64,000 bases of DNA from Gamsiella multidivaricata. Its lineage: Eukaryota; Mortierellomycota; Mortierellomycetes; Mortierellales; Mortierellaceae. The translations under genes were made by a program, and so were the position numbers. The notes under the pieces are model-generated. The model worked only from the letters and a program-made list of their open reading frames with translations. It was not told the DNA's origin and did no database searches. How positions within the stretch are numbered: position 1 is the stretch's first letter; each line of letters opens with the position of its first letter. This document shows positions 32,200-44,603 of the stretch, one piece after another. The stretch lies in assembly GCF_025024155.1 (NCBI RefSeq), contig NW_026251780.1, forward strand, positions 117,923 through 181,922. Direction: 5' to 3'.

Positions 32200-34915
32200 T
32201 CACTGCTCCTCCTCGTTCTCCTCGTCCTCCTCATCCTGCTCCTCTTCCGGTTCCTGTAACTCTACGGTTTCCGCGGCAGCCCTCACGGCCGCTGTAAGGA
32301 CCTTTTTTTCCTTGTCCTTCTCAGTATACGACTCCAGCAATTTCTCAATATCCTTCTGCCTGGACTCCATTCTTGCCAGGCTAGCCAACAGGGACTGCAC
32401 AACTATGTCCGACAACTGTCCTGAGACTGGGGACAAGCCAGACTCCTGAGCGTTGGAGCCGACGGCCGTTCTGGAAGTTGACTGTCTCGAGCGACCTTCC
32501 TCGCCATCATCCTGAGTCTCCTGAGTCGAGAATGCAGGTCGAGTGGTCTTGCCCAGAGCTGCCAAATGGCTGTCAGCTGCCTTGATGGTGGTCTTGGCCT
32601 TGGCCTCCTTCTCCATCGCGCGACGCGCCCTGAACTCCTCAAATGTCTCCATGGGTGACAAGGACGATGCAAATGCATCATTCGCTGCTGCTTTGATAAC
32701 ACCCTCCTCTGCTTGAGAAATCGCGGCGGCGGTCTCGCTAGAACCGGCGACCACCTCTTCTTCGTCGTGATCAAATTGCTGGGTTGCCAGCAGGAACATG
32801 TCGTCAACGTTGTTATCATCCTCAGTCAAGTGGCGGTACGTGCGTCGGCCTCCCTGAATCTCATTCTCTTCGTTCGAGTTTCTGAGCTTGAGATAACGTC
32901 TGCGCTCCGTGCGCGCAATGAACAGAATGGGAACGCAAAAGAGAACGCTCATCACACAGCGGTTAAGCGACTCGTAGGCCTTTCGGGACACGACTAGACT
33001 CCAGGGAATGATGAAGAAAACCTCAATCAGGTTAAAGGGAGCGGCAAACGGAAATTGGTCCGGGGACTTGAGGTACGAGAACACTTTGAACGTGAACAAT
33101 GCCATGTATTCCTTCTCGGCAGAGTCGGTGATGTTGGTGTATGACGAGTTGAAAAGCGCAATCAACAAGTTGAGCAGAATAATTCCGGTCAGGAAGAGAT
33201 ACAAAGCAAAGACCCAGCTGCCATAATCGCGGTCAAGGCTCTGGGCCAGTTCCCAGTCGGGGTCTTGCAGGAAACCGCGGATAAGAAGCATGTACGTGTT
33301 CTGGAAACTTTTGACCTCATCCTTCTGCAATGCATAGAAAGTTTGAAGGAACCCGATGAAGACCCAGGTCAGAAGCCAGAAGAACATGATGCCGTCCTTC
33401 AGCATCTTTTGCAACACCATGACCATAGTTCCTATAAAATGACAATGTCAACGGCACCAAATGGAATGGGGGATAGACGTCAGTGGAAGTGCCCTTTCAT
33501 GACGGAGAATCTCATTCATAAGACAACATTTCGAGTTGAAAAGGCGTATTGTCATCTTACCAAAGTACTGGAACCCATCCAGCAGTGAAAGGGGTTTGAA
33601 CCAGAAAAAGATGGCGAGCAATCCCAAGAGATCGTAAGCGATGTTGCTGTAATATCCATCCGAGGCCGCATCACCACCCAAGAAGCAGCCCGTGAATCGA
33701 AAGGCAAACGAGACTAGGAAAATACCATACGAAATGATATTGATCCAATGCCAAAGACTGCCGAGGAAGAACGCCGTTCCTCCTTCGAATATCTAAAAGA
33801 AATGTGGACAATGGCGTGAGAAGATTATGAAGACATGCAAGGCCAAATCCAAGCGCGATCCGTTCTTCTCTTTCTTACCAGTCTAAACTCCTCAAAGATA
33901 TACCCACAGACAAAAATATTAACGGCCCATTCGACAGGTGTAGGGTAAGCCGTACGATCGTTCACGACAATTGTGTACATGATCAGGAACAAAACAAACA
34001 TTGCAATCTTCATGTTGTTCTGGTACCTACACATCCACACAAACAGAAAAAGAGAAAGAAAAAGAGCAGAGTAAGTAACAACATATGCTGCAGCAAACAA
34101 TACCTTGCTGCTCCCTTGGATACTTACTTTGGCACGTTCAATCGACCGACATCAATCCATTCCCACAGCAGATGGCGAGATCGTCTCACGCCGCTGTATT
34201 CAACAAAGCGAACACGGCACTCCTCGTCCTCTGTCTGAAGGATCAATCCGTTCCAGAGCGCCTGCACACAGCGCTGGACCTCGACATCCGCCAAGAAGTC
34301 CGTCGCGTGAAGGCGAACCGCGAGCTCGATTGCGCCCTCCGCCGTGTTACGTTCCTCACCCGCCGCATAGTACGGACGAGTCAAGACGTGGCAGTAGGTC
34401 GCCATCATGTCCTTATCTACAAAGACCTTGGTCACGCCCGCTGCCGCAAGCTGGGCGATTTCTGAACGGCGCTCCATCAGTTTCTTGCGGCCCACGTTAC
34501 GCTGGCCTTCTTCCATGAAGCCCTCGACACAGCGGAGGAGGCCATAGATAACCTCCTTGCCTAGACCGGCCAGGAACTCAATAACCTCATCCGTCACTAT
34601 ATCGTCGTCGACATTGACAGAGTCCACCAATGCATTAATCAGGCCAAAGAGCCTGGGCAGTAGTGCGTAGATCTTCTTGGGGGATGAGGGTGGCGTAGGG
34701 TGTTGATGGCCATTCGGAATCTGATTCTCAAAGACGTTGCGGATGTTGTTTACGAAATCTTGAGCGCGGTCGGAGAGGTCTTCGCTTTGGGCTTGGACCT
34801 GGTCTTGAGCTTGGTCTTGGTCTTGGTCTTGCACTTGTGTGGTGGTTTCAGTGCTATGGTCGTACTCGTCCTGGTCCTGGAGCAGCGGCGTCTGCTCGTG
34901 GTCGTCCTGTGCCAT
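32200..34915 (-). CDS. TRP-family vacuolar cation channel, YVC1-like
   Basis: Four exons (34915-34128, 34026-33879, 33792-33561, 33431-32200), 799 aa. YVC1-type TRP channels release Ca2+ and other cations from the vacuole. The N-terminal ~260 residues are cytosolic and acidic/Gln-rich at the start. Hydrophobic segments follow, including IAMFVLFLIMYTIVV, WAVNIFVCGYIFEEFRL, WHWINIISYGIFLVSFAF and DGIMFFWLLTWVFIGFLQ, then the pore-proximal LFLTGIILLNLLIALFNSSY. The post-S6 segment TDSAEKEYMALFTFKVF is characteristic of fungal YVC1 proteins. The C-terminus holds a long acidic tail (EEEQDEEDEENEEEQ), a recurring feature of yeast YVC1. The start ATG (34915) precedes AQDDHEQTPLL; upstream in-frame codons read like a leader. 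It is in tandem with MRE11, about 430 bp apart. Confidence 0.9.
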
Positions 34916-35443
34916 TGCGATACTTAATTGGGAGCAGGGATTCCGACCGTTGGAGTGTGCGGAGGATAGTGGGGAATGAAAGAGAAAAGAGGGAGGGTCA
35001 GCAAGTCTAAATGACCGCACGGAATTTGAAGCTCCCTTTCCTCGGGGCCCAGATCCACAGTACCGCAACTCGAAAGTATTCCCTACATAAAAAAGCTTCA
35101 CGTAAGCACTGCCCCTTCCTCTACTCAGATGCCCTTTCAGGTCTTCAATTGCTTCATTCTCCTGGCTCCTGACTCTAGCCTCCCGGTTCCCTCTGGACAC
35201 CTTGCCTAGTGTCGACGTTATCGTCGTAGTCGATGTTGTCATTGTAGTCGTCGTTACGTTGTCGTCTTCTTACTTTTCTTTTTGTTAACGCCAGATCTCC
35301 CCCATCGTCATATTATCCGTGTGTTTGGACACTGTGGCAACTCGCGTGATAAGATTACAGGAACTGAACGTACTCTGGGGTATATATGTATTTTTTTTTT
35401 CTTGTTGCACTGCAACCTGCCAACACTATTCTAGTCTAGCCCT

Positions 35444-37027
35444 CTACAGAAGACCAGCAAGGACCTTGTGTCCTCCACCAAGCTTGCCCACACGCTCCTC
35501 CCAGCCCACAACAGCGTCCTGCTCAAGCGGCCTTCGTCGACCATCGACACCGACGCGGAGATAACTCTTGTTCGGAATATCCTTGCCGCCTAGAGTGACA
35601 TTTCGAATGAACTCTCCCGCGGCCTCAAGACAATCGCCAGCACTGACCAAAAAGTCGAACATGGCGAACACATGGGGCATATCGTCGTACATGAGCAGAT
35701 GCAACGTGGGCGAAGCATTCGCGTTCTTTAGTCCAAACACAATCGACTCGTCTCGCAACATCTCTCCGTTTCCAGCAATCTATCATAACAGAAAAAAATT
35801 CCATTTTTTTTATTAGTTACTGTGCTCATTTGTCCATTGCGTACATCCTATTCAGAACAAAATAATTTGTACGTTACCACTAGCATGGGACATGCTCCTT
35901 CGAGACTCTTCTCCATCAAAGGACTGACATAAGGACAATCCAGGAGCGCATTGGTCGCATAATATTGAATTTCCGGCATTTCCGCATGATGCAGGAGAAT
36001 ACTCTCATCGATCGCAGAAGCGAGCTTCGCCAACTTCTTGACCGAGCCCTGACCGCCCTGTGTGAATCCCTCGGCTGGAATGTAGTCCGAGTGTGCATTG
36101 GTCAGGACCGAAGGCATCGAATGCAGCAAATCCAGCCACGGACTGAGACCAACGACGCCAGCCGGCATAGGAAGACCTGCATCTCGAATCGCCAACATGG
36201 CACCGAATGCCAATCCTAGATCGTATGATAAACCACTCACAACCGTCAATCGGTCCGTTGCAAAGAAACAAAAAAAAAAAAAAAAAAAAAAAATCACCCC
36301 ATTTGTAATATACCGACTCCAGGCTAGAAAACTCACCTCCGCCGGCAGAGTCGCCCATAATGACCAGGTTCTTGGGATCCACAGGAGCAAAGCCCGAGTC
36401 GGCAGGCGGATGAAGCAAGTACAGATACGCAGCCAATGAGTCCACAATAGCTGCTGGGAAAGGAGAATCCGGCGCGAGCCGGTAGTCAATCGCAAAGACC
36501 TTGGCTCCACCCAGACGTGCCATGCTGGCAGAAGCCCATCGGTGCGTGAGAATGGATCCCAGAATGTACCCTCCTCCATGAAGATAAAGAACCGTCCGTC
36601 CCTCCGCGTGCTTCTCGTCCTTGGTGACAGTCTCGGTCCATTCAGCCATCAGCGGACCATCTGCAGCAGGATCGTTCTTCCAGTCCCAACCCAGATTGGC
36701 GGAATCGATTCCCTTCAGATCAAACAGCCGTGCAACGTGCTCTGCAGCCTTGTCCCTGTATGACTTTGAGATAGTGGCCCCGGATGCAATGGCCCCTGGT
36801 TTGACGGGTGCGTCTTCTTCTGTCATCATGGACATAGCCTGCGATTGCTTGATGGGCGCGAGATTCATGTGAGCGATAAAGGACCGCAGAAGGGTCACGG
36901 TGAGGGTGAAGCGGTAGGACCACGAGGGCATGGGTGGGCCATAGACATAGTGACTGAAAGTGGTGGAGATTATCAAGGGGATCCTTGGAAGCATCAGCTT
37001 CAAGAAGCCGATAGCTTTTTGAGCCAT
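35444..37027 (-). CDS. alpha/beta hydrolase, hormone-sensitive-lipase type esterase
   Basis: Three exons (37027-36337, 36215-35878, 35779-35444), 454 aa. The oxyanion-hole motif YLHGGGY and nucleophile elbow GDSAGGG mark the HSL/Abhydrolase_3 family. Splicing places the elbow next to LAFGAMLAIRDAGLPMPAG, then LSPWLDL, all typical. The acid (GNGEMLRDE) and His (DDMPHVF) regions complete the triad. The join uses CTAG at 36217-36216; an earlier GAG would give a stop, so this acceptor is well supported. The N-terminal ~35 residues are hydrophobic (IPLIISTTFSHYVYG), which suggests ER or lipid-droplet association. Substrate unknown: short-chain esters, sterol esters or lactones are all known in the family. 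Intron 1 carries an A/T homopolymer of about 27 bp. Confidence 0.9.
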
Positions 37028-37501
37028 TTTTGATAGTGTGCTTTTCTCCTTTTCTTCTTTTTTTTTTTTTTGGTCCTAATGTCAAGAAATAGGAATGAAA
37101 GAAATGAAGGAAAGAGAGGGATGCAAATGAATGGAGTGAGCACTACAAGTTCAAGGTGGAATAGGGGGGAATGGACAAATAGCGGGGCGTATGTCCCAAA
37201 ACCTGTTTGGAGGTTTGCTGTGGACTCTCTCTCCTTTAGAAGCCGGTTAATTAGCTTCCGTCCAATGGATGGCCTTTGAGGACTAAGGAGTGATCGGCGG
37301 CGCTGATTTTCTCCGCTATCGCTATTCTCCTCGCCAACTGCGACAGATGTAGTGCGTCTCCATGGCCCGTTTTTTTCTTTTATTGCGTAAGCGCTAGACG
37401 CGAATGCTAACGCGTGATATTATCAAGGAAAATGATGAGCGTGGATCTGAATGCGTAGAATGAATTATGCAAGAAGTTAGAGCGCTGCATCATTAGGTCG
37501 G
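37028..37501. other. intergenic, no gene seen
   Basis: Leader and promoter of the hydrolase and 3' flank of the RING gene. A T-homopolymer lies at 37059-37070. No supported ORF or RNA. Confidence 0.5.
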
Positions 37502-38769
37502 CTATGGCTGGCGAGATGAAGCTGTGATCGAAGGCTCTGCAATGTCATCCGAGAGATCGTGCTTGCACAGCGGGCACTGCGTCGACTTGTTTGTTAGCCA
37601 GATATCTACACAACACCATAGGACAATACAATTCATCGCACCATTAGTACTATCCATGGAGCCGTGTAACACCATATCTCGATTCCATTTATATTCTGTT
37701 GTAACCCTTACCGACGCACTCCGCGTGGTACTCGTGCTCACAGGGTAGAATGCGGACTCGATCGCCGTCCAGATACTCCATTAGACAGATCGTGCAACAC
37801 CTATCATCAGTGGACGTGTCTGGGCTGGAATCTACCGCTGCTATCCGCGTCTCAGTTGTTTCTGTGTTCATTGGCGTTAACGATGGACCGTGTGAAGTGG
37901 ACTCAATTGTGGAGAGAGGGATCACTGCGGTACTGGCGGTATCCGTGTTGGCGTTAGTACTGGTACTGCCGTTGCTGCCACTTGAACGACTATAAAGTCG
38001 CTCCATGAACTCCAGACTCTTGAGTAATGGCCACGGCCGCTGCTGTTCTTTCGAATCCGTTCCAGACTCTCTTTCCTGTCTCTGCAGATTGACGTTGGTC
38101 TTCGGCCTGTCCGGGGCATGATAGACACCCACCACGCGATGGTGATCATCGATAAGAAGGAGCTCCTGGGACGGCCAGATACGGATCGGAAGCGCACGAT
38201 TGACTGTACTCTGTGTAAGGACTGACGTCTTTTTGAATTCTATCCTTTGAAGCGTTTGCTGCCGTGAATGTCGATTGAACCTCAAAAGTATTGCAAACGC
38301 GCAACCTACGAATCGGGATTGCTCTAGCTGTAAGCTATGCGATGAAAAGTTCGTCTTTGTTCTTCAAGGTGCATCATTAGAAAAACTTACACAGCCCCAT
38401 TACTAGTAGTATAACGCCTCCGATTGTCAAAACCTTAGCAGAGAGATAGGCGGCAGTCTGAAGGTCATTGCGGTCGTCAGTCCTGGATACTATCAAAACG
38501 GCATAAAAAATCACTCCTACTGATGGTGAAATGTTCTTCCTTCTTACCTCGCTATAGCTGGGCGTGTCTTCCCCTTCATCCCCTCCGGTAGCCGAAAATT
38601 CAGGCGTAGTGGTAGTGTTTTGCATTAGCCACGGCGGTTGTATAAGAGGCACCATGATGGTTACTACAGTTAGGGTGAGAGTGGAGTCAACTAAAAGAGA
38701 AAGGGATAAAACTGCAAAGATAACGAAAAGAATGACATCGCGAATCCTGCTGACGGCTACAGGTATCAT
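37502..38769 (-). CDS. membrane-anchored RING-H2 E3 ubiquitin ligase
   Basis: Four exons (38769-38548, 38457-38391, 38305-37712, 37605-37502), 328 aa. Segment 1 (VILFVIFAVLSLSLLV) is a signal anchor. A second hydrophobic stretch (KVLTIGGVILLVMGL plus CCAFAILL across the exon 2/3 join) spans the membrane again. The C-terminal RING-H2 finger is complete: CTICLMEYL ... LPCEHEYHAEC ... WLTNKSTQCPLCKHDL, giving C-x2-C, C-x-H-x2-H-x2-C and C-x2-C. The layout resembles fungal and plant ATL/RNF13-like ligases that ubiquitinate membrane or secretory substrates. The last exon splits the RING at an Asp codon. Substrate unknown. Confidence 0.88.
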
Positions 38770-39374
38770 CCAATAAGGCGAAACCTGCCATCCTTCGTCG
38801 TTACGCTATTGCTTGTGTTCTGCGTTTGCCTGGTGATAATGTGAGTGGAGCTTCTGGCTCGATCCTCTCAGACATATCTCACCTGCAAGATTTATTTTTT
38901 ATTTTTATTTTTTCGTACGGAACCGGAGCGGTTCCAGGCGCAACATATTCTTAAAGCTTATTACGCTCAAGGTCACCTGCAGGTTTCTGCGCCAAAAACG
39001 TCGACGCCTGGAAGGACTTGTAGCAGATGACGCATAGATCAGCAAGTATACACCAGACAAAAAGAGCAACGCACCTCTGGACCTGGACCATGGCCCGTGT
39101 GATACGAGACAGAGATATTGGGTGCATTGCTAGAGAAATAGGGCGCCCAGTCTTCGCATGCGCAAGATGCGAACTCGTAATATTTGGCAAAACGGGCGAA
39201 GCACATTGGATAAGGTTAGAGATACCGCCAAAATGTGCTTAATTTGCAATGATACTTTCGATCAACCATAAGCGCCGTTTTCTCTGACAACAGACAAATG
39301 CACACAGGAACAGGAAAATGAGATCTTCTTTTATTTCCGAAAAAAAAACAAAAAAATAAAAATCACTCTGGGAT
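38770..39374. other. intergenic, no gene seen
   Basis: Promoter side of the RING gene and 3' flank of the uS2 gene. Short ORFs only. An AT-rich TTTATTTTTTATTTTTATT run lies around 38890-38910. Confidence 0.5.
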
Positions 39375-40616
39375 TTAAGCGCCCCACGAGTCGGTGGCGG
39401 GGGCCTCGGACCAGTCAGCGGTGGCAGCATCGGCAGCCCAGTCACCGGTGGCAGGGACGGGGGCAGAGACCTCGCCAGTCCACTCGCCGGTAGGGTTAGC
39501 CTCACCAGGAGCCCAGGTGCCAGCAACATCAGCGACGGTACCCTCGGCAGCAGCGGCGGCAGCGGCCTCCTCCTCAGCCTTCTCTTCGGGATCACGGTAG
39601 AAGAACATGTCGACCATGATATCCCAAGGAGCAGAGCGGGAGATGGTGCCACGGAGGCGAAGGACCTCACGAGCCAACAACCAGTAGGCAAGACCGATGG
39701 CGTGCTTGGAGCGGTTGTTGGTGGGGATGGCAACATCGACGTACTTGAGGGGAGACTCAGTATCGGCAAAAGCGATGACGGGGATGTTGACGTACGAGGC
39801 CTCCTTGATGGCCTGGTGGTCGGTCAAGGGGTCGGTGACGATGATCAAACGGGGCTCCTTGAAGGCACGGGTGATATAGTTGGTGAAGGTACCGGGGGTG
39901 AAGCGACCGGCAATGGCCTGGGCACCGGTGTGCGAGGCGAACTTCAAAGCGGCACGCTGACCGTAAGGGCGGGCAGAGATAACGCAAATGTCGGCGGGGT
40001 TCTCGATGGCGACGATGATACGGGCAGCGAGGACAATCTTCTCCCAGGTCTTGCCGATGTTGATGATGTGGACACCTTTGTATCGTTGAACGTAAAAAAA
40101 TAATGGCTGGTCAGCATGTGTTCGAATTCTTAAATCAGTTTAGCTCGCACGCGCGTCAGCGACCAATTATTCGCTGTTCTGTAAACTTGTTTCTTGAGCT
40201 CGCGTCAGCGTCACTTTGTCGTCTGGTTTTGCAGAAAAGTGATCCCGGAAATAAAGATAATACCGGTCATTGTACGCGCCAATCTCTTCCAAAATTGCTA
40301 TGCTGTACTTAAAGATGTCGGCAGTACGGAGCAACAGTTCCTCCAGAGAAAGACGGCCGATATTGCTGCTGACATACACTCCGTGTTACCGATAGGGTAT
40401 TGAATAACTGTTCCCTAGGTTTCCTGTCAAAATATCGTCTTCCTGACTGTCCCGAACGCGAAGTGCGCTGATAGGGTCCTTACCATCAGCGCGGCGCTTC
40501 CAGACGTAGGGCTCCATGTGAACATCGCAGTTCTTGGTTCCCAAGTGAGACTGGGCAGAGAGGAGGAGCTTGATGTCCTCCTCAGTAGCTTTGAGAATAG
40601 TAGGCAATCCAGACAT
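39375..40616 (-). CDS. RPS0: 40S ribosomal protein uS2 (RPSA/RPS0)
   Basis: Two exons (40616-40484 and 40075-39375), 277 aa, split after Gly in [16 protein letters not shown]. uS2 is a small-subunit protein at the head-body junction, needed for 18S maturation. Highly conserved blocks are seen: [88 protein letters not shown] and [20 protein letters not shown]. The C-terminal tail is Ala/Glu-rich with Trp-Ser/Trp-Ala motifs ([12 protein letters not shown]), like eukaryotic RPSA. Codon use is strongly biased to C/G-ending codons, as expected for high expression. The 408-nt intron is long for this window. I searched it by eye for C/D-box snoRNA signals and found no convincing pair. Confidence 0.97.
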
Positions 40617-41337
40617 GGCTATCGTTGTTATGGTGATAGCTATGATGGCGATGAGAGATGGAGAGCGAGCTGAAGGTCAGTTGCTATGTCCTTGTTTGGA
40701 GAACAGAGAGTTGTGCTGCTGAGACTGCCTGGGCGAGGTCAATGGAGGATCCGCGATTCCTACGAGAAAATCGACTAGATCATTCGAAAGATCCCTTTTG
40801 TCCAGCTGTGTAGCAGTATCCATCCATTGAACCGAATATGCATCCGATACAGCGCGCTGTCTATCCGTGTTTCCTTCAATCCTCTTGTTGCCGTATCAAT
40901 TAAGTCGATCGAGCCATCCATGTCGCCTTGATCCTCCATCGCTCCTTCAACGCCACATCCATCGATTAGCATTCCACCGTATCATACAAGGGGATCCGGA
41001 AATATGGCCGAAAGAGAGGAAGAACCAACTACGCCTGCGGACTGCACTTTTGATTTCAGGTTTGAGGTAGATGCACGTGATGTATTCATCAGTTTGCCTT
41101 TCACCATTTCCAAGATGAAGCGTCAATGCAGCCTGTGGCACGCCTGCGCGTCTGAGGGGATCTGGCGTCAATAAAAAAAAAAAAAAAATCCAAGATATTC
41201 TCCAGCTATGGCCCTATGCGATTTGAGTGCAATGATATTCGTATTTATTTTTTTACTTTTGCCAATTGCTAATGCCTTGTCTAAAAATGCCTTTTTTTTT
41301 TCCCCTTTTTTTTTTTCGTTCTTTCATAATCACACTG
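40617..41337. other. intergenic, no gene seen
   Basis: Promoter side of the uS2 gene and 3' flank of the deubiquitinase gene. A-homopolymer at 41174-41187 and T runs at 41292-41316. No supported gene. Confidence 0.5.
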
Positions 41338-43878
41338 TTACTTCTTGGAGACGCTCCACGCTGCTCCTGGTGGTTTAGCATGGGTTCCATTTGTCATTGA
41401 TTTGGGGGTGCTTGCTCCCGGTGTTGGCGTTGTCGAGCCCGAAGTGGGGGCTGAGTTCTTTTGGTCGGATCGGATATAGAATAGAACATAGGCCACGCCA
41501 TCGCTCGATCGACTTGCTGGTATTGATGAGGCTGAAATGGCAGCCGCAAGCGCTGTCGATTCTGATACACCACCGTTGGTCAATGTGTCATTGGCAACTG
41601 GCTTGGGAGAATGGGACTCGTCTGATCCTTCATAGTCCAGAGTTACATCTGCTTCGCTGATGACTGTGATGTTGGTATCGTCAATGTGGAGCCACTCGTC
41701 GTTTTGTCGCAACACATCGCAAGTATAGTGGCCTCCTGCTGCAGTTCGGCCATGGTGGTAAACAACGCCAAACAGCTTGTATGGGATAGCATTTGAAGGG
41801 CGACGCGTGGGCGAAATAATATCTAGAGTTGTCAAACGATGCACGGGCATTAATAAAGGGGCAAATGAGGTGGGCAGGTCAGAATGAACAGAGCCAGACC
41901 AAGAAATTACCTGGTTGAAGGTTGAGTACCGTCTTGTAGCCGACCTCTTTGTGCAATTTTTGCGTCCGTCCATCCTTGTAGATAAATCGCTTGAGGTGGA
42001 GCACCAGCACAGGTGGGACATGCTCGATAAAGATTTTCTTGGTCGCCTCTACTGCGATGCCGCCCTTTTCCGAACTCGTGAATCCATCGAGGACCTCAGG
42101 AATAGTCGAGTTGCGAAGTGCGTCTTCGATCGTATGTACGTTCTCAGGCGTCAGGTCCAGCTGCATCGACTGAAATGGCTCTAGCGTAACCGAATCCTTT
42201 TGAGACGGGATGCGAAGGATGGACCGAAGCTGGCCTGAGAAAATGCTAGAGATCGGCGTCTCCGAGAACTGTGTCGATCGCGTGTACGAAGCCTTGTTCT
42301 TCGGTCCTGTGACTTCCATCCACTCGTCTTCACTGACGCCGCTCTCGCTGTCTTCATGCTCCATGTTGCCGTTGATGTCCAATCCCATGGGCTTTTCTTT
42401 CATGGCCGCGTAGAACTCCTCGTGAAGCCCGTCCAGTAAGAATCCCAAAAACTCCTGGCAATCTTCCTGACGACCTCTCATTGAGTCGAACCGCTTGAGT
42501 CCGCGAAGAGCGTCGTACACATACTCGGGCACAAAAGGCGTGCCATAATCAGGTTGGTTCTTTTTCGCGACATGAAACTCGTTCAGAAACATAATGCTTT
42601 GAAGGGGAATAATGGAATAATTAAGTGTGAGTATACAATCGCGACTGGAAACGCTAGCCAGGTTGCTGGTTCCTGAATAAATCAATGATTGCGGATAAAA
42701 CTCGGTACCGAGAACACGTACAGAGAATCGACGAGCGGGGTGGTGCTCTTGAACTTGTGGACGACGTGCTTTCCGATTTGCATGAGAAGGTTGTAGAACG
42801 GAGGGCAGTGCAGAAGAGGTTGAAGGATCTATGACAAGCACATATCAGGTAACAATCAGCTTCATGAGCATGTTGTAATAATAGTATCAATGCTTACTGG
42901 ACATCTGTGGTACATGCGGGTATACTTACCGCATTCATGAAGCACATGTTTCCATTGTTGACAAGACCACGAGGCTGGATCAGAAGCGACGAGTACGTGG
43001 GCTTGAAATTGTGGAGAACATCAGCAATTCCGTCAAATTTGACGCCGTTCGCTCCTGATGCCTTGTTGTTCGTATCGTTCGATTTCTCTCCAGATGTGCC
43101 GTTTGGTGTTGAGGGAGTCAAGGATGGAGTAGGGTGCTTGGGTCGAACAAGTTCTGCCCAGCTTTTGGGCTTGAGTGGAGCAGCGGGCGCTGTAGGAATG
43201 GATATCTCGTCCTGTACCTTCACTCCTTCGGTAGCTACTTCGGCTCCGTCCACAGCTGGTAAAAATGTGTCTCCTGTACTAACGGATAAACCGAGTGTTG
43301 AATTGACTGCGCCATCCTGGTGCTGAGAGTGCCCATTCGGAATAGCGTGAGCGGGCGCAAAGGCCTGTTTCTTTGCAGGAAATCCAGCTGAGGTGATTTG
43401 TGGTGCGCAAATATCACAAAAGAACATGAGCAAAACGTTAGCAGCCATGGTCAAAGCACCTCAAAAGTATTGACCGTGCTTTACAAACACACCTTTAGGT
43501 CGTTTTCCAATGGACCAGATCACCTATAGCAACAGAAAAAGCAATGACAGCAAGCAAGTGTTAATAAGATGGTTTGGGTGTCAAGGATCTAGTGCTCCAT
43601 CAGGTCCAGTGCAATCGTGCTGACAAACAGTCGGATTTGTAATGAGTCACATACCAGATCAACGTCCTCCTTCTTGACGACTTTACTGATGTCCTCCCTT
43701 GAGAGTTGTCCGAAAGCCGGCCCTTGCTGTGGGTCGTAAGACTACAGGTAGTGGAAGTGGTGCGAAAGAGAGAGAAAGAGGGTAAAGTGCATCATGAGTT
43801 TAACGGTTTCATAATCCTCTTGTGTTCATAATGAATAGAACCGCCTGAACGATCGCGTACCTTGGCCAGGCTTTTCAT
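41338..43878 (-). CDS. ubiquitin carboxyl-terminal hydrolase, USP10/UBP3 type
   Basis: Seven exons (43878-43861, 43741-43655, 43523-43493, 43387-42930, 42828-42722, 42596-41911, 41822-41338), 623 aa. USP10/Ubp3 removes ubiquitin in ribophagy, stress-granule and membrane-trafficking contexts, in yeast with Bre5. The catalytic Cys lies in QPRGLVNNGNMCFMNA (Cys about 194), followed by ILQPLLHCPPFYNLL, the USP10-type Cys box. GRQEDCQEFLGFLLDGLHEE is the QQD-like box. The His box is FGVVYHHGRTAAGGHYTCDV (His about 494) with Asp in WLHIDDTNI. The order and spacing match USP10. The N-terminal ~175 residues are disordered. Exon 1 is 18 nt and exon 3 is 31 nt. In-frame ATGs inside intron 3 (MAANVLLMFF) are ignored because homology and phase require the upstream exons. 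Confidence 0.92.
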
Positions 43879-44603
43879 GGAAGAGCGGAGGGGAGAAAAG
43901 GGTCGGTGGGTGAACAGATCTGTCCGGGATGTAGCCTCCTGTTGTTGGTGAGGGTGGATGCCTTATGTGATCAAGAAAACAAGAGAAATAAACACAAGGG
44001 AAAAAAAAAATAGGCAGGCAGTGGTTGGTTTACAACAAAGGGTAAGTGCAGAATCGTGATGGTAATGATAGCGATAATAGTGGTAATAATAAAAAGAAAA
44101 GGAAAAGAGAGTGATACGATATGATACAAGGAATTAACGACGAGGAAAGAACGGAGGAGTGGAGAGTAATGAATGCGATGAATAGCAAAGAACGGATCGA
44201 TTCAAGGTCGAAGTGTGTGGTGGTGTGCTGCGAAAATAGAAAATATATCCCCGTTTGGATGGAAGTGTGAGGGGGAGGGGAGGCAAAGATTGGAGTGTCT
44301 ATAATACAAGGCCGAGCAAAGGATGATCCTCCCGTGTCTTTAAGAAGAGGATGCGGTGGAGTTGTTTTAGTTGTGAGAGTGATGAGAAGTGCGATGAGAG
44401 GGAGGAGGGAAAGGATCAGTCAAGGCAGTGAGGGAGGAAAAAAGACATTCATCCCTCGCACCTTTTCTATGCCTCCCCGCAGTCCAACCCCCAGCGTGCA
44501 ACGTCACCCTCTTTTTTTTTTTTTCTGGTTTCGATCCGACCACCATCATCCCCGTCCGAATCATTCTCTTCTCATTCATACAACCCACCCCTCAATCATC
44601 ACC
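43879..44603. promoter_or_regulatory. divergent promoter of the USP10-like and COX subunit IV genes
   Basis: 725 bp between start codons. The COX side has a pyrimidine-rich leader (44470-44603) with a T-homopolymer at 44512-44524. The USP10 side is AT-rich with an A-run at 43999-44009. No gene seen. Confidence 0.5.

Noticed and set aside
36215..36260. Splice acceptor GAG (about 36233) for exon 2 of the esterase gene
   Set aside because: It gives an immediate stop in the required phase; CTAG at 36217-36216 restores the conserved GDSAGGG-LAFGAML join.
40076..40483. snoRNA in the 408-nt intron of the uS2 gene
   Set aside because: Isolated box-D-like CTGA words are present on the coding strand but no box C partner at a suitable distance was found; a covariance search was not possible.
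43235..43454. Met start inside USP10-like intron 3 (MAANVLLMFF)
   Set aside because: The exon at 43387 joins upstream exons in phase, and the three upstream mini-exons (18, 87 and 31 nt) read well.
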